DNA of 64,000 nt from Deltaproteobacteria bacterium (GTDB lineage: Bacteria; Bdellovibrionota; FAC87; UBA2466): NCBI GenBank assembly GCA_016196825.1, contig JACPWY010000060.1, forward strand, positions 31,486 to 95,485, read 5' to 3'. Shown in pieces: positions 45,067-60,049 of the stretch (its first letter is position 1; each line of letters opens with the position of its first letter). A model generated the notes under the pieces. The model saw only the letters and a program-made list of their open reading frames with translations, was not told the DNA's origin and ran no database searches. A program made the translations under genes and the position numbers.

Positions 45067-45708
45067 TCAACCGATGGTGGCCTTGCGGTCGCGAATGCAC
45101 TCAATCACCGCAGGAAGCACCGAGAGGAAAATGATGGCAAAAATAACCAACGTGAAATTCTGCTTCACGACAGGGATATTCCCAAAAAAGTAGCCCCCAA
45201 GCACAAAGAGCACCACCCACACCACAGCCCCCACAACGTTATAAACCGCAAAATTGGCGTACTTCATCTGCCCCACCCCCGCCAAAAATGGCGCGAAGGT
45301 GCGAACAATCGGCACAAACCGAGCGATGACGATGGTCTTGCCCCCATAACGCGCGAAGTAGGCCTGAGTCTTTACCAGGTATTCTTTTTTCAAAATCTTG
45401 TGCTCGCCACTCAGCACCTTGGGCCCGAGATATCGACCAATAGAGTAATTGACCGCATCCCCAAAGATCGCGGCGAGCAAAAGCAGCGCCCCCAGAACCG
45501 GCAAATTGAGAGACCCCAACGCCGCCATCGTCCCTGCTGCGAACAAAAGAGAATCGCCCGGTAAAATTGGAGTCACCACAAACCCGGTCTCACAAAACAC
45601 AATGATGAACAAAAGAAGATAGGTAATCGCCCCATATTCAGTAATCACCGAATTGAGATGCACATCCAGGTGAAGAAAAAGATCGATCAATCGGTGCAGA
45701 CTATCCAC
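45067..45708 (-). CDS. DedA-family membrane protein
   Basis: 213 residues with four to five membrane helices. DedA motifs: FCETGFVVTPILPGDSLLFAAG (acidic residue and re-entrant loop), GDAVNYSIGRYLGPKV, ARFVPIVRTFAPFLAGVGQM (conserved Arg pair). DedA proteins are inner-membrane lipid scramblases/flippases, some moving undecaprenyl phosphate or phosphatidylethanolamine. Which lipid this one moves cannot be told. It lies downstream of nothing coupled and precedes tRNA-Leu on the same strand. Confidence 0.92.
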   Translation of the reverse strand: MDSLHRLIDLFLHLDVHLNSVITEYGAITYLLLFIIVFCETGFVVTPILPGDSLLFAAGTMAALGSLNLPVLGALLLLAAIFGDAVNYSIGRYLGPKVLSGEHKILKKEYLVKTQAYFARYGGKTIVIARFVPIVRTFAPFLAGVGQMKYANFAVYNVVGAVVWVVLFVLGGYFFGNIPVVKQNFTLVIFAIIFLSVLPAVIECIRDRKATIG

Positions 45709-45788
45709 AAGGCTCCTTTACACAGAAATCCATTTTACCCCGCCCCTTCCGAAACGCTAGACGCTTTCTGCAATACAGGGTCCATTCA

Positions 45789-46688
45789 TTAAGAGCGCGT
45801 TCTCCCACCCATGGCAACGTCGATGCACATCCCTAGCCGCTCCATGCCAATGGCCACTCCCGCAAGCGGCGGTAACTTTTCAATTGCCTCGGCAAACGCC
45901 TTGGGAAATGGGTGCGGCTCCTTGCCACGAACTTTGCGCACATTCGACTCAGCGGCGTATCGGACCTTCAGTGCCTCAGAATCGCCGAGTTCAGTTCCCC
46001 CATTGCAGATCTCCATTCCGCGCCAATAGATCTCAAATCGCTCTACAATTCCGCCCCTCTTCTTGAGAAGCGTGCACAGCCGCCCGGGGTAGTCGGTAAT
46101 GATGACCGGAAGCTCCTCCGGCAAATTCGGCTCTACGTGGGCGATCATCACCTTGAAGAAGAGATCCTCCCAGGAATCCCCCTCCCTCACAGTGGCCAGG
46201 CCCCGCTTTCCCACCGCCTCGGCGAGCCCATCCCTCTCAACGAGGTCATCCAGGTCCAACCCAGTGTGTCTCAGCCACGCTTCTCTCACTGTAAGACTCA
46301 CCCAATCCAGCGGTCCTCCAGCCACACACTCAAAATACGATCGGGTCGTCGCCAACACCTCCCGATAATCCGCCTGCGGCTGATAAAACTCGAGCATCAC
46401 GAATTCGAGAAAGTGAATGGGACTCGGCGGATCATCCCGGTAGCTCTTGCAAATCTGATAGATGGGAATGGGGGCTTCGGCCAAGAGACACTTCATTGCA
46501 AGCTCGGGCGAGGTATGGAGCTCCCCCTGCCCCTGTTCATGGCTCACCCTAAGGCAATCCAGCGTGGCCTCAAAGGCCCCAGCCGACACCAGATTAGGAG
46601 TCATCACTTCGGTGAAACCACGAGAATCAAAGAAGTTTCTCGTTTCCCTCAGGAATCTACCAAAACGTCGGACACCCTTCTCATCCAT
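45789..46688 (-). CDS. epmA: EF-P (R)-beta-lysine ligase
   Basis: 299 residues, corresponding to the lysyl-tRNA-synthetase class II core without the anticodon-binding domain. Motifs: FGRFLRETRNFFDSRGFTEVMTPNLV (motif 1), LHTSPELAMKCLLAE, IYQICKSYRDDPPSPIHFLEFVMLEFY (motif 2) and GVAIGMERLGMCIDVAMG (motif 3). EpmA attaches (R)-beta-lysine to elongation factor P to relieve stalling at prolines. Its partners epmB (lysine 2,3-aminomutase) and efp are not in the window. It faces the pseudouridine synthase gene divergently, with only about 30 bases between starts. Confidence 0.9.
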   Translation of the reverse strand: MDEKGVRRFGRFLRETRNFFDSRGFTEVMTPNLVSAGAFEATLDCLRVSHEQGQGELHTSPELAMKCLLAEAPIPIYQICKSYRDDPPSPIHFLEFVMLEFYQPQADYREVLATTRSYFECVAGGPLDWVSLTVREAWLRHTGLDLDDLVERDGLAEAVGKRGLATVREGDSWEDLFFKVMIAHVEPNLPEELPVIITDYPGRLCTLLKKRGGIVERFEIYWRGMEICNGGTELGDSEALKVRYAAESNVRKVRGKEPHPFPKAFAEAIEKLPPLAGVAIGMERLGMCIDVAMGGRTRS

Positions 46689-46717
46689 GGCTCAAATCCT
46701 GTATAGTCTGCCTCCCC

Positions 46718-47575
46718 ATGGAACACCACTCTCTCGTCCGCGTAGATAAGCTCCTTCAGGGCCGATACCCTACGCTAACCTCTCGTCAGATCGAGGAGGC
46801 ACTCACTCACCACCTCATCACGGGAGACAGAGGCCAGTGGCTCAAAAAGGGGAGCCGGGTGGAACCCGACTTTACACTCGACACCCAGAGGCTCGATCAC
46901 CACATGGCCAATCTTCATTCCCAAGCGGACGTTCCCATCACGATAGTCGCCGAGGAACCCAACTGGTTCGTAATCGACAAGCCGGCCGGTATCCACTCCC
47001 ACCCGATCTCGCTATTCGACCGCAACACCGTTTCCAACTGGTTCCTGAAGAACTACCCTCAGATCCGGAACGAATTCTCCCAAGTCCAGCCGGCAATCTC
47101 CCCTCACCGCCTCGACCGCGACACCTCCGGCCTCCTCATCGTCGCGAAAGCACAAGCGGGCTACAACCACTGGCGCGCGCTCTTTTCCGAAAAGAAGGTG
47201 ACTAAGAATTACCTGGCCTGGTGCTGGGGCTCACCCTCGCAAGATCTCTTCACCGTGGACGCCCCCATTGGCCACACACCCGGCCAACGAGGCCGAATGA
47301 CTCTCTCAGAAGAAGGAACCCCGGCGGTGTCTCAGGTGACGGTGGTCCAAAAGGAAAGCGACCACTTTCTCTGCGAGGTCGAGATCCGAACAGGCGTGAC
47401 ACACCAAATCCGGGTCCATCTAAGCTCGCAGGGTTTCCCCATTCTCGGCGATTCGCTCTACGACAAGAACTTTGTCCGCCGCCGGAGTCAGCCCACCCAT
47501 CAACTGCTCCGTGCGTACTCTCTGCGCGCCAACGCCCACAACTACTCACTCCCTCGAGAATTCCCCAAGGCTTAA
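46718..47575 (+). CDS. RluA-family pseudouridine synthase
   Basis: 285 residues. The catalytic HRLDRDTSGLLIVAK block with the nucleophilic Asp is present, as are FVIDKPAGIHSHP, KNYLAWCWG and TGVTHQIRVHLSSQGFPILGD. A short S4-like start (RVDKLLQGRYPTLTSRQIEEAL) precedes the core. It isomerises uridine to pseudouridine in rRNA or tRNA; the target position cannot be read from the sequence. It may share a promoter region with epmA. Downstream, 186 bases to rpoC contain no gene that I can support. Confidence 0.92.
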   Translation: MEHHSLVRVDKLLQGRYPTLTSRQIEEALTHHLITGDRGQWLKKGSRVEPDFTLDTQRLDHHMANLHSQADVPITIVAEEPNWFVIDKPAGIHSHPISLFDRNTVSNWFLKNYPQIRNEFSQVQPAISPHRLDRDTSGLLIVAKAQAGYNHWRALFSEKKVTKNYLAWCWGSPSQDLFTVDAPIGHTPGQRGRMTLSEEGTPAVSQVTVVQKESDHFLCEVEIRTGVTHQIRVHLSSQGFPILGDSLYDKNFVRRRSQPTHQLLRAYSLRANAHNYSLPREFPKA

Positions 47576-47761
47576 GACCCATTTTAACTCCGCGTCGCTG
47601 CTGCCGCCGGTGCGGAGAACGTCAGCGGAAAACTTGCCGCCAACCCCATCGATGATAAGATTCCCCCGAAGATCGTCGAATCAGTTCCTGAACACAATGG
47701 ATGCGCCTCGTGGGCATACCCCCGCGGGCTCGCTCGTACGTCCTCGGCCGCCCACCAGATC

Positions 47762-50700
47762 CTAGTACATTTTCGCTTCGGATGAATTCATTTCGACATC
47801 GGAGTCCGAGGTTGGGAGATCGTCCTCATCTTCATCCATGTTGACCTCGGCGACCTTGATGCGGACGCTACGGTACATATCGATACCAGTCCCGGCCGGA
47901 ATGAGGCGTCCCATAATGACGTTCTCTTTCAAGCCACGGAGCTTATCGGTCTTGCCCTGAATCGCAGCCTCGGTCAGCACCTTCGTAGTCTCCTGGAAGG
48001 AGGCAGCGGAGATGAAGCTCTCAGTGCTCAATGAAGCCTTAGTAATACCGAGAAGAAGCGGTTCGGCAGTTGCCGGGTTCTTGCCCAACTTCTTGATCCG
48101 CTCGTTCTCCTCGTCGAAGCGCCACCGCTCGACGTTCTCACCCAGCAAGAAATCGGTGTCCCCAGCTTCGTCAACCTTCACGCGCTTCAGCATCTGGCGA
48201 ACAATGAGCTCAATGTGCTTATCGTTGATCCGCACACCCTGCAGTCGGTACACCTCCTGCACTTCATCGACAAGGTACTTGGCCAGCGCCTTATCGCCCA
48301 TGATTTTCAAAATATCGTGAGGATTGGCGGCACCATCCATAAGAGCCTCACCGGCTCTCACATAATCGCCTTCACGCACGCTGATGTGCTTGCCTTTCGG
48401 AATGAGATATTCCTGCGGCTCGCCGTGCTCCGGAGTCACGATCAACTTTCGCTTACCCTTGCTATCCTTCCCGAACGACACCGTGCCATCGATATCAGAA
48501 ATCTCCGCGCATTCCTTGGGTTTTCGGGCCTCAAAGAGTTCGGCCACACGCGGAAGACCTCCGGTAATGTCCTTGGTCTTCGTGGTCTCCCGCGGAATCT
48601 TAGCAATCGCATCACCTGGAAACACGTCATCACCGTCGAAAACAGAGATGATCGCGCCGATGGGCAGCTGATAAGTCGCGTTCACCGTCTTCGATTCATC
48701 GTGAATCGTAATACGCGGACGGAGATCGGTGTCGCGAGAATCGATAATTGCCCGACGAGAAAGACCGGTCACTTCGTCCACCTGCTCGGAGACCGAGAGA
48801 CCTTCTTGAATATCAACGAAGCTGACCTTACCGCCGGCTTCGGTACAGACCGGAACCGTATAGGGATCCCAGGTCGCAACCGTGTGGCCGCGCTTCACCT
48901 TCGTGCCATCCTGAATGGTCAGACGAGCACCGTAAACGAGTTGATAGCGTTCACGCTCACGGCCCGTCTCATCCAAGACCGCCAGTTCGCCATTACGGTT
49001 CATGACCGTGTAGGTACCCTGACGATCCTTCACGATGTTCGCCCGAAACAATTTCACCGTACCTTCGTGTCGAACCTCTAGAGAACTCTGCTCCGCACGT
49101 CGAGTCGCCGCACCACCTACGTGAAACGTACGCATCGTCAGCTGAGTGCCGGGCTCACCAATACTCTGAGCAGCGATAATTCCGACCGCCTCACCAGGAT
49201 TCACCAGGTGACCACGGGCCAGATCTCGGCCGTAACAAAGACAGCACACACCGGGTTGTGTTCGACAGGTCAAAGCCGAACGGATCGTCACCTTCTCGAT
49301 GCCAGACTCCTCGATGAGCTGAGTCTTCTCTTCGTCGATTCCCTCGTTGGCTTTAACCAACACTTGTCCGTTGTAAGGATCGGTGATGTCTTCCAGAGCC
49401 ACGCGACCCAGGATTCGGTCGCCGATAGGCTCAATGATCTCACCGCCCTCAACGAGGGCCGCGATCTCGATGCCATCCGTGCTCTTACAATCATAATCAC
49501 TCACTACTAGATCCTGCGCCACGTCGACCAGACGACGAGTCAGATAACCTGAGTGGGCTGTCTTAAGAGCGGTATCCGCCAATCCTTTACGAGCTCCGTG
49601 AGTCGAAATGAAATATTGGAGAGCGTCCAATCCTTCCCGGAAATTCGCGGTGATTGGGGTCTCGATGATTTCACCCGACGGACGGGCCATCAAACCTCGC
49701 ATACCGGCCAGCTGCTTAATCTGCGCCACGCTACCTCGCGCGCCGGAATCAGCCATCATATAGATGGGGTTCAGGCTGGGAACAGGCACCTTCTTGTTAT
49801 TCTTGTCGATAACATACTCAATGGAGAGTTCCTCCATCATCTCGTGCGCGATCTGCTCACTCACCTGGGCCCAGATATCGATAACCTTGTTGTAGCGTTC
49901 ACCATCGGTGATAAGACCTTCGGTGTACTGATTCTGAATCTCCTGCACCTCAGCATGGGCCTTGCCGAGAAGCTCGGCCTTCTTCTTCGGAATGCGCATG
50001 TCTTGCATGCAAATACTGATTCCCGCCTTGGTCGCAAACTCAAAACCCAACGAACGCATTCTGTCAGCTAGCACCACGGTACGTTTATTACCCGCCGCTC
50101 GGTAGCAGCGATCCATCAGCTCAGCGAGGCTCTTCTTATCCAATACACGGTTGTAATCATCAAAATTCACCTCGGCAGGGATGATTTCCCTGAGGAGCAA
50201 ACGCCCAACCGAGGTCTCAAATCGCTTACCGGCAATTCGGACCTTAATCTTCGCATGCAGATCGATCTCATTGATGTTGTATGCGTAGATCGCTTCCGTT
50301 GGATTCGCGAAGGTCTTCCCTTCACCGCGGCAGTTCAGCCGCTCCTGAGTCATGAAGTAAACTCCAAGAACGATATCCTGCGTAGGATCGATAATCGGCT
50401 TACCGAACGCCGGCGACAGAATGTTGTTCGTCGACATCATCAAGACGCGAGCTTCCAGCTGCGCCTCAACGCTCAACGGAACGTGAACGGCCATCTGGTC
50501 ACCGTCGAAATCAGCGTTGAAGGTCTGACACACGAGCGGATGGAGCTGAATCGCCTTGCCTTCAATGAGGACCGGTTCGAAGGCCTGAATACCCAGCCGA
50601 TGCAGCGTAGGAGCGCGGTTCAGAAGAACCGGGTGTTCCTTCACAACTTCATCCAAAATGTCCCAAACCTCTTCCTTCTCGGTCTCCACCATCTTCTTGG

Positions 50701-51832
50701 CTGATTTAATCGTAGTGACGAAACCGCGCTCTTCGAGCTTATTGAAAATGAACGGTTTAAAAAGTTCCAGCGCCATCTTCTTCGGCAAACCACACTGGTG
50801 GAGCTTTAGCTCCGGGCCTACCACAATCACCGAACGACCGGAGTAATCGACGCGTTTTCCGAGTAGGTTTTGACGGAATCGGCCCTGCTTACCTTTCAAC
50901 ATGTCCGAGAGCGAACGCAACGGACGCTTGTTGGGACCCGTAAACGTCCGACCACGGCGACCGTTGTCAAAGAGAGCATCCACCGCTTCCTGAAGCATAC
51001 GCTTCTCATTGCGGATAATGATCTCGGGAGCATTCAGCTCCTGCAACCGTTTCAACCGGTTGTTCCGGTTGATCACTCGACGATAAAGATCGTTGAGATC
51101 TGAGGTCGCAAACCGACCTCCGTCCAACGGAACCAGCGGACGCAAGTCTGGCGGAATCACCGGAATAACGTCGAGCATCATCCACTCAGGACGGTTTCCC
51201 GAATTTTTGAACGCCTCAACGACCTTTAAACGCTTCGCTAAAGCCTTCTGCCCCGTGTCACTTGTGGTCTTGCTGAGGTCAAGGCGGATCTCTTTTGCCA
51301 TCTGGTCGGGATCCACAGTCTTCAGCATGTCACGAACCGCTTCGGCACCCATCGAGGCCTTGAAGTCGGTCTTGAACTGTTTGCGCGCGTTCGCGTATTC
51401 CTCTTCACCCAGCACTTCGCCGATCTTAAAGGGCGACTTCCCGGGATCGGTCACCACATAGGCTTCACAATAGAGAACACGCTCAAGATTCTTGAGCGTG
51501 ATATCCAGAATATTGCCAATACGACTCGGAAGGCTTCTCAAGAACCAAATATGCGCAACCGGCGTGGCCAACTCAATATGGCCGAGACGTTCTCGCCGCA
51601 CCTTGCTCTGGATGACCTCCACACCGCACTTCTCACAGACGACTCCCCGGTGCTTCATCCGCTTGTACTTACCGCAGTTACACTCGTAGTCCTTGACGGG
51701 TCCGAAGATCTTCGCGCAGAAGAGTCCGTCACGTTCTGGCTTGAATGTTCGGTAGTTGATGGTCTCCGGCTTCTTCACTTCGCCGTAGGACCAAGATCGG
51801 ATTTTCTCCGGACTCGCCAGAGAAATCTTCAC
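47762..51832 (-). CDS. rpoC: RNA polymerase beta' subunit (frame open from codon for residue ~20)
   Basis: 1356 residues in the open frame, nearly full length. Visible: N-terminal zinc site [20 protein letters not shown], lid/rudder region, [17 protein letters not shown] (catalytic Mg triad), bridge and trigger regions [25 protein letters not shown], and a second zinc site [13 protein letters not shown]. The frame begins at GTG 51832 ([14 protein letters not shown]), but the normal N-terminus is encoded just upstream in a shifted frame, so the true start is probably 51888, overlapping the rpoB stop (ATGA). See the separate entry. Last gene of the ribosomal-RNA polymerase operon. Confidence 0.97.
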   Translation of the reverse strand: MKISLASPEKIRSWSYGEVKKPETINYRTFKPERDGLFCAKIFGPVKDYECNCGKYKRMKHRGVVCEKCGVEVIQSKVRRERLGHIELATPVAHIWFLRSLPSRIGNILDITLKNLERVLYCEAYVVTDPGKSPFKIGEVLGEEEYANARKQFKTDFKASMGAEAVRDMLKTVDPDQMAKEIRLDLSKTTSDTGQKALAKRLKVVEAFKNSGNRPEWMMLDVIPVIPPDLRPLVPLDGGRFATSDLNDLYRRVINRNNRLKRLQELNAPEIIIRNEKRMLQEAVDALFDNGRRGRTFTGPNKRPLRSLSDMLKGKQGRFRQNLLGKRVDYSGRSVIVVGPELKLHQCGLPKKMALELFKPFIFNKLEERGFVTTIKSAKKMVETEKEEVWDILDEVVKEHPVLLNRAPTLHRLGIQAFEPVLIEGKAIQLHPLVCQTFNADFDGDQMAVHVPLSVEAQLEARVLMMSTNNILSPAFGKPIIDPTQDIVLGVYFMTQERLNCRGEGKTFANPTEAIYAYNINEIDLHAKIKVRIAGKRFETSVGRLLLREIIPAEVNFDDYNRVLDKKSLAELMDRCYRAAGNKRTVVLADRMRSLGFEFATKAGISICMQDMRIPKKKAELLGKAHAEVQEIQNQYTEGLITDGERYNKVIDIWAQVSEQIAHEMMEELSIEYVIDKNNKKVPVPSLNPIYMMADSGARGSVAQIKQLAGMRGLMARPSGEIIETPITANFREGLDALQYFISTHGARKGLADTALKTAHSGYLTRRLVDVAQDLVVSDYDCKSTDGIEIAALVEGGEIIEPIGDRILGRVALEDITDPYNGQVLVKANEGIDEEKTQLIEESGIEKVTIRSALTCRTQPGVCCLCYGRDLARGHLVNPGEAVGIIAAQSIGEPGTQLTMRTFHVGGAATRRAEQSSLEVRHEGTVKLFRANIVKDRQGTYTVMNRNGELAVLDETGRERERYQLVYGARLTIQDGTKVKRGHTVATWDPYTVPVCTEAGGKVSFVDIQEGLSVSEQVDEVTGLSRRAIIDSRDTDLRPRITIHDESKTVNATYQLPIGAIISVFDGDDVFPGDAIAKIPRETTKTKDITGGLPRVAELFEARKPKECAEISDIDGTVSFGKDSKGKRKLIVTPEHGEPQEYLIPKGKHISVREGDYVRAGEALMDGAANPHDILKIMGDKALAKYLVDEVQEVYRLQGVRINDKHIELIVRQMLKRVKVDEAGDTDFLLGENVERWRFDEENERIKKLGKNPATAEPLLLGITKASLSTESFISAASFQETTKVLTEAAIQGKTDKLRGLKENVIMGRLIPAGTGIDMYRSVRIKVAEVNMDEDEDDLPTSDSDVEMNSSEAKMY

Positions 51833-51884
51833 CCCTGTAAAACTGATGGGGTCCTTAGGTTTATCAAAAAGTTGAGAAGGTCTT

Positions 51885-51888
<4 letters not shown>
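51833..51888 (-). other. Displaced rpoC N-terminus with apparent 1-nt deletion
   Basis: From ATG 51888 (GAGGAG five bases upstream, ATGA overlap with rpoB) the frame reads MKDLLNFL and then stops at about codon 20. If the run of five T (complement of A at 51866-51870) had six, the frame would read [19 protein letters not shown] and continue directly into [10 protein letters not shown], the standard RpoC start. A missing T through sequencing or assembly error is the simplest reading. Programmed slippage or use of the GTG at 51832 are alternatives. Confidence 0.85.
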
Positions 51889-55985
<4,097 letters not shown>

Positions 55986-56069
55986 CTGTATACCTCATTA
56001 GAAAAGCAGTTTGAGCGAACAACACAAAAACGAGAAAAAGCAAACGCGCCAGGAGCCGGGAAGCCATGC

Positions 56070-56450
56070 TTACTTAAGCTCGACCTTCGCCCCAACAGCT
56101 TCGAGCTTCTTCTTGATCTCTTCGGCTTCCTTCTTGGAGACGCCTTCCTTCACGGTCTTCGGCGCACCCTCCACAAGGTCTTTCGCTTCCTTGAGGCCTA
56201 ACGTCGTGAAGGAGCGAATCTCCTTAATGACGTTCACTTTCTGAGCACCGCCTTCGGTCAGAACCACGTCAAACGCGGTCTTCTCTTCGGCCGGAGCGGC
56301 AGCAGCACCCGGAGCTGCGGCAACGCCGACGGCAACAGGGGCAGCAGCCGAAACGCCGTAACGGGTCTCGAACTTCTTAATGAACTCAGAGATCTCAAGC
56401 AAATTGGCCTTATCGAAATATTCAAATACCTGATCTTCACTGACGGGCAT
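56070..56450 (-). CDS. rplL: 50S ribosomal protein L7/L12
   Basis: 126 residues. N-terminal dimerisation helix ([21 protein letters not shown]), Ala/Pro hinge ([20 protein letters not shown]) and C-terminal factor-binding domain ([53 protein letters not shown]). It forms the ribosomal stalk with L10. Follows rplJ by about 28 bases. Confidence 0.98.
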   Translation of the reverse strand: MPVSEDQVFEYFDKANLLEISEFIKKFETRYGVSAAAPVAVGVAAAPGAAAAPAEEKTAFDVVLTEGGAQKVNVIKEIRSFTTLGLKEAKDLVEGAPKTVKEGVSKKEAEEIKKKLEAVGAKVELK

Positions 56451-56477
56451 GGTTAACTTCCTCCTAACGCGTTTAGT

Positions 56478-57005
56478 TTAAGCTTCTTTCTCTTTTTTGC
56501 TTCTTAATGCGGCAAGTGCATAACCCAATCGCTTGGGTGCATCCGAAAGCGCATACAAGAACTTGGTCGGGGGCGACTTGAGGCCCCACAAGAAACTCAC
56601 AAAAAGATCATTGCGGCCGGGCAGCTTCGAAAGTGCCTTAAATTGCTCAATCGAAACGGCCTTACCGAGAGCCGCACCCGCCTTAATCTTAAGGTCAAAA
56701 CCCTCTTTACCAATCCATTCGCAAATCGCCTTGGCGGCAACCACAGGATCCGTCGTGCCATACGCAAGAAGTGTCGGCCCCTGGAGATGGGGAACAAGAC
56801 CCTTGTACTCCCCACCATCAAGCACCCGCTCGGCGAGCGTATTCTTCAGAACCTTCACGTTGACCTTCTGCTTCTTGAGACTCAGACGAAAGGCCGTCAT
56901 CTTTTCAACGTCTAGACCGGCAAACGAAATCAGGGCCATCGCCTGGCTCTGCCCGACGCCATCTCGCAGCTGATTGACAAATGCTTCTTTTTCGGTGCGG
57001 TTCAA
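56478..57005 (-). CDS. rplJ: 50S ribosomal protein L10
   Basis: 175 residues. L10 family: KEAFVNQLRDGVGQSQAMALI, FRLSLKKQKVNVKVLKNTLA, LQGPTLLAYGTTDPVVAAKAI, ALSDAPKRLGYALAALRSKK (C-terminal L7/L12-binding helix). It starts with TTG (GAGGG eight bases upstream), which may lower its translation and fits L10-controlled autoregulation. It anchors the L7/L12 stalk on 23S rRNA. Confidence 0.97.
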   Translation of the reverse strand: MNRTEKEAFVNQLRDGVGQSQAMALISFAGLDVEKMTAFRLSLKKQKVNVKVLKNTLAERVLDGGEYKGLVPHLQGPTLLAYGTTDPVVAAKAICEWIGKEGFDLKIKAGAALGKAVSIEQFKALSKLPGRNDLFVSFLWGLKSPPTKFLYALSDAPKRLGYALAALRSKKEKEA

Positions 57006-57006
57006 G

Positions 57007-57112
57007 CGAAAAACCCTCAGGAATTAAACAGCCATTTAAATCGTTATTTCGGCGGTCCGTCAACCCCAAACTGAATGAATTTAGGGACTTCTCCGGTTTT
57101 TGGAGACTCGTT
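57007..57112 (-). promoter_or_regulatory. Leader between rplA and rplJ, possible L10 autoregulatory region
   Basis: The 107-base gap upstream of rplJ contains a TCTCC-AAAAACC-GGAGA hairpin (57106 to 57090). In many bacteria an RNA in this position binds L10(L12) and controls rplJ translation. The match to the conserved L10 leader fold was not tested. Confidence 0.35.
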
Positions 57113-57814
57113 CTAGGCCGTCTTATCTAACAAATTGGCATCAAGCAGTAGGCCGGGCCCCATGGCCGTCGAGAGGGCAACCTTGCGGATGTAGATCCCC
57201 TTCGAGGTCGCTGGTTTTTGCTTGAGGATGTTCTCAAAGAGAGCCGAAAAATTCTCCTTTAACTTGTTGGGGCCAAATGATTTTTTACCAAAAATTGCGT
57301 GTACAATGCCGGCCTTTTCGACCTTGTACTCAGTCTTTCCGAGCTTCTGGTCCTTCACGGCCTTGCCAATCTCGCTCGTCACAGTGCCTGTCTTCTTATT
57401 GGGCATGAGACCCTTGGGACCAAGAACCTTTGCAATCTTGGTGAGGTCCTTGAGGCTTTCCGGCGTAGTGATGATACGGTCAAACTCCATCCATCCTTTT
57501 TCGATCTTCTCAATGAGGTCGTCACTCCCGACATGGTCGGCACCGGCATCCCGGGCCTCCTTCTCAGCCTCCCCCTTCACGATGGCAACGACGCGCACGG
57601 TCTTGCCTAGACCATGGGGAAGCACAGCTGCACCTCGAACCATCTGATCGGACTGCTTCGGATCGACGCCCAAGCGAATCGCGACCTCGACGGTCTCGTC
57701 AAACTTCCGAGGCGTAAGGCTTTCAATGATGGCCAGAGCTTCATCGAGCGAATATTTTTTTGTGCGATCAACCTTGGCTAGGTTGCCGTTATAAAGTTTT
57801 CCGCGCTTTGCCAT
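57113..57814 (-). CDS. rplA: 50S ribosomal protein L1
   Basis: 233 residues, full length. Marks: KYSLDEALAIIESLTPRKFDETVEVAIRLG-type start, RGAAVLPHGLGKTVRVVAI, KVLGPKGLMPNKKTGTVT and KPATSKGIYIRKVALSTAMGPG. L1 forms the ribosomal stalk at the E site and in many bacteria represses the rplKA mRNA. It follows rplK by four bases. Confidence 0.98.
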   Translation of the reverse strand: MAKRGKLYNGNLAKVDRTKKYSLDEALAIIESLTPRKFDETVEVAIRLGVDPKQSDQMVRGAAVLPHGLGKTVRVVAIVKGEAEKEARDAGADHVGSDDLIEKIEKGWMEFDRIITTPESLKDLTKIAKVLGPKGLMPNKKTGTVTSEIGKAVKDQKLGKTEYKVEKAGIVHAIFGKKSFGPNKLKENFSALFENILKQKPATSKGIYIRKVALSTAMGPGLLLDANLLDKTA

Positions 57815-57818
57815 AAAA

Positions 57819-58241
57819 CTAACCTTTCACTTCCAGTCCCATACTCCGAGCCGTCCCTTCGACCTGGCGAATAGCCGAATCTAAATCGACGGTGTTGAGG
57901 TCGGGGAGCTTTGTCTTTGCAATATCGACGACCTGGGCCTTCGTGATGGACCCAATCTTGTTTTTATTAGGAACCCCCGAGCCCTTGATCACATTAGCGG
58001 CCTTCTTGAGAAGCTCGCTGACCGGAGGGGTCTTGGTGATAAACGTGAACGAGCGGTCCTGATAGACTGTAATCACGACGGGCGTGACCATACCGTTCGC
58101 ATTTTGGGTCTTCGCATTAAAGGCTTTACAGAACTCCATGATATTCACGCCGTGCTGACCGAGCGCCGGACCGACGGGCGGAGACGGATTGGCCTTCCCA
58201 CCAGGAATCTGGAGTTTAACGAGTGCTGTAACTTTCTTCAT
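57819..58241 (-). CDS. rplK: 50S ribosomal protein L11
   Basis: 140 residues. [56 protein letters not shown] and a C-terminal RSMGLEVKG are diagnostic. L11 binds the GTPase-centre rRNA and is needed for RelA stimulation. ATG start; 18 bases after nusG. Confidence 0.98.
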   Translation of the reverse strand: MKKVTALVKLQIPGGKANPSPPVGPALGQHGVNIMEFCKAFNAKTQNANGMVTPVVITVYQDRSFTFITKTPPVSELLKKAANVIKGSGVPNKNKIGSITKAQVVDIAKTKLPDLNTVDLDSAIRQVEGTARSMGLEVKG

Positions 58242-58259
58242 AACTAAGCCTCTACTTCT

Positions 58260-58871
58260 TTAATTCTTCTCGACCTGGACGAAGTCCAGCTCCACCGGCG
58301 TGGAGCGACCGAAGATGCTCACCATCACGCGCAGTTTCCCCTTGTCGGGTTTAACTTCTTCAACGACCCCGTTGAAATTGACGAACGGCCCATCGACAAC
58401 TCGAACGCTCTCACCCTCCTCAAACTGGACCTTCGGCCGCGGCTTGAGAGTCCCTTCCGTCATCTGATTCGTGATCCGTGCCACCTCTTCCTCAGGAACA
58501 GCGGGGGGAGTGACAGCATTGCCCACAAAACCTGTGATCTTCGGCGTCCCCTTAACGAGGTGCCAGGTATTCTCAGTAAGGATCATCTTCACCAGCATGT
58601 AGCCGGGGAAAAACTTTCGGCTCGTGGTTTTCTTCTCACCCCGGACAAGCTCAATCACATTCTCGGACGGAATCAACACGTCCGCGAACATCTTTTCCAT
58701 CTTAAACTGACGGATGCGCTCTTTCAGGGCTAGCTTCGCCTTCTGCTCAAAACCGCTGTACGTGTGAACCACGTACCATCTCATCTCGCTGTCGCCACCC
58801 TCGCCGGGTTGAGCAGTAGTATCAACAACCGCCTCCTGGCTTTGCGACTCATCTTTCTGTTCTTCGCTCAC
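58260..58871 (-). CDS. nusG: Transcription termination/antitermination protein NusG
   Basis: 203 residues. An acidic, Glu/Gln-rich N-terminal extension of about 30 residues precedes the NGN domain ([50 protein letters not shown]), followed by the KOW domain ([20 protein letters not shown]). NusG binds RNA polymerase and links it to Rho or the ribosome. The GTG at 58871 shares GTGA with the secE stop and is preferred over a TTG two codons upstream. An internal ATG at MRWYV would remove the extension but would break the coupling. Confidence 0.95.
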   Translation of the reverse strand: MSEEQKDESQSQEAVVDTTAQPGEGGDSEMRWYVVHTYSGFEQKAKLALKERIRQFKMEKMFADVLIPSENVIELVRGEKKTTSRKFFPGYMLVKMILTENTWHLVKGTPKITGFVGNAVTPPAVPEEEVARITNQMTEGTLKPRPKVQFEEGESVRVVDGPFVNFNGVVEEVKPDKGKLRVMVSIFGRSTPVELDFVQVEKN

Positions 58872-59263
58872 GTCCAATTACCTTTCAGCAACGCTCCGAT
58901 GACCTTACCCCAGACTAAGTCGAACGAAGCCAATATCAGACTTGCCACAATGATACAAATGACGACCACCGTGGTGGATCGGGTGACATCCTCTCGGCTT
59001 GACCAGCTGACCTTTTTGAGCTCCACGACAACCTCATCGAGGAACGTGGTGGCCCGAGGATGGAAGAAGAGGATCACGAAGGTGGCCGCAGCCAAAGCGA
59101 AGGGAACCCCCTCCTGAATCCAGTCGATTCCGGGAATCCTACGGAAGGCGTACCATTCAAGACGCAAAGCATTGATAGCCGAGCGGGTGAGGAACCAAAT
59201 GATAAGGGAAGCCGCCGCGTAGGCTGACAATATGATTTTTCTATTATCCATAGCGCCTGACAT
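58868..59263 (-). CDS. secE: Preprotein translocase subunit SecE, three-helix type
   Basis: 131 residues with three hydrophobic helices: IILSAYAAASLIIWFLT, GVPFALAAATFVILFF and VVVICIIVASLILASFDLVWG. The essential SecE core TFLDEVVVELKKVSWSSREDV lies between the second and third. Long three-helix SecE is typical of Gammaproteobacteria and some other Proteobacteria. The start is at the first of two nearby ATGs (MSGAMDN), neither with a strong ribosome-binding site. The gene is normally next to tRNA-Trp; here 4.3 kb lies between them. Confidence 0.95.
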   Translation of the reverse strand: MSGAMDNRKIILSAYAAASLIIWFLTRSAINALRLEWYAFRRIPGIDWIQEGVPFALAAATFVILFFHPRATTFLDEVVVELKKVSWSSREDVTRSTTVVVICIIVASLILASFDLVWGKVIGALLKGNWT

Positions 59264-59353
59264 TTCTGCCGCAAAAGCGTCCGATTTTCAAGAAAATGAA
59301 GAGCCAAATCAATAAAATCTCAGGTTTTTTCCCGAGAATGCCGATGGAAGAGC

Positions 59354-60049
59354 ATGAACCCCTTGGTGCTCATGAGTGGGATTGCCATTACAGCTGGGTG
59401 TAGCATCGCGGCGATCGTCATGCTGGGCGTCAAGTCGCGGGCGGAAAGAATCTTTCGGACGGAGCTCAGGGGGGAGATGCAGCTCATCCGGACCGATGCC
59501 AACTCGGCCATTGAGGCGACCCGGAACGAATTTGCGGGACTAATCAATTCATTCAAGGGGGCACTCGACCAGGCCATAGACAACATGGTGGCCTCGACGA
59601 AGCAGTCGCAGGACAACGCCGACAATCTCTTCATTCAGTTCAAGACTCAGGTCGATACCGCATTAGAGGGTTTGAATCAGTTTGTGACCTCCCACCTGGA
59701 GGGAATTAGGTCGACGGAGGCCAAGAGTTTGGAAGAGATCCGAACCGTCATTGACACGAAACTTAAGATCGTGATCGAAAAGATGATGGAGGAGGGTTAC
59801 AAGGTCCAGAGGGAGCACTTAGCCCTTTCTACCCAGAAGGCCCACTTTCTCCAATTCTCGGAGACCCTTGAGGTTGTGAGTCGCACCATCAGCTCGGCTG
59901 CGGAGTCATTGTCAGTCGCCAGTAAGAAGGGCCGGGATATCACCGAAAAGCTCATCAAGAACGACTCCTCACTTCAGGGCGCACGCCCCGGCAGCGAACC
60001 CAATGTTGCTGAACTTGCCGCCGAACGCGAAAAACGCAAGATCGCCTAG
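59354..60049 (+). CDS. Membrane-anchored coiled-coil protein
   Basis: 231 residues. One N-terminal helix (LMSGIAITAGCSIAAIVML) followed by basic residues and then a long helical region rich in heptads (MQLIRTDANSAIEATRNEFA, FIQFKTQVDTALEGLNQF, LEVVSRTISSAAESL). The layout recalls the N-terminal part of RmuC-like proteins, but the nuclease-like domain is absent. Its role is unknown. It is divergent from secE with a 90-base gap, so both may use promoters there. Confidence 0.7.
   Translation: MNPLVLMSGIAITAGCSIAAIVMLGVKSRAERIFRTELRGEMQLIRTDANSAIEATRNEFAGLINSFKGALDQAIDNMVASTKQSQDNADNLFIQFKTQVDTALEGLNQFVTSHLEGIRSTEAKSLEEIRTVIDTKLKIVIEKMMEEGYKVQREHLALSTQKAHFLQFSETLEVVSRTISSAAESLSVASKKGRDITEKLIKNDSSLQGARPGSEPNVAELAAEREKRKIA

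Noticed and set aside
47576..47761. Gene in the gap between the pseudouridine synthase and rpoC
   Set aside because: The only open frame starts inside the pseudouridine synthase gene, is Arg/Pro/Ser-rich and ends at the rpoC stop; it looks like chance.
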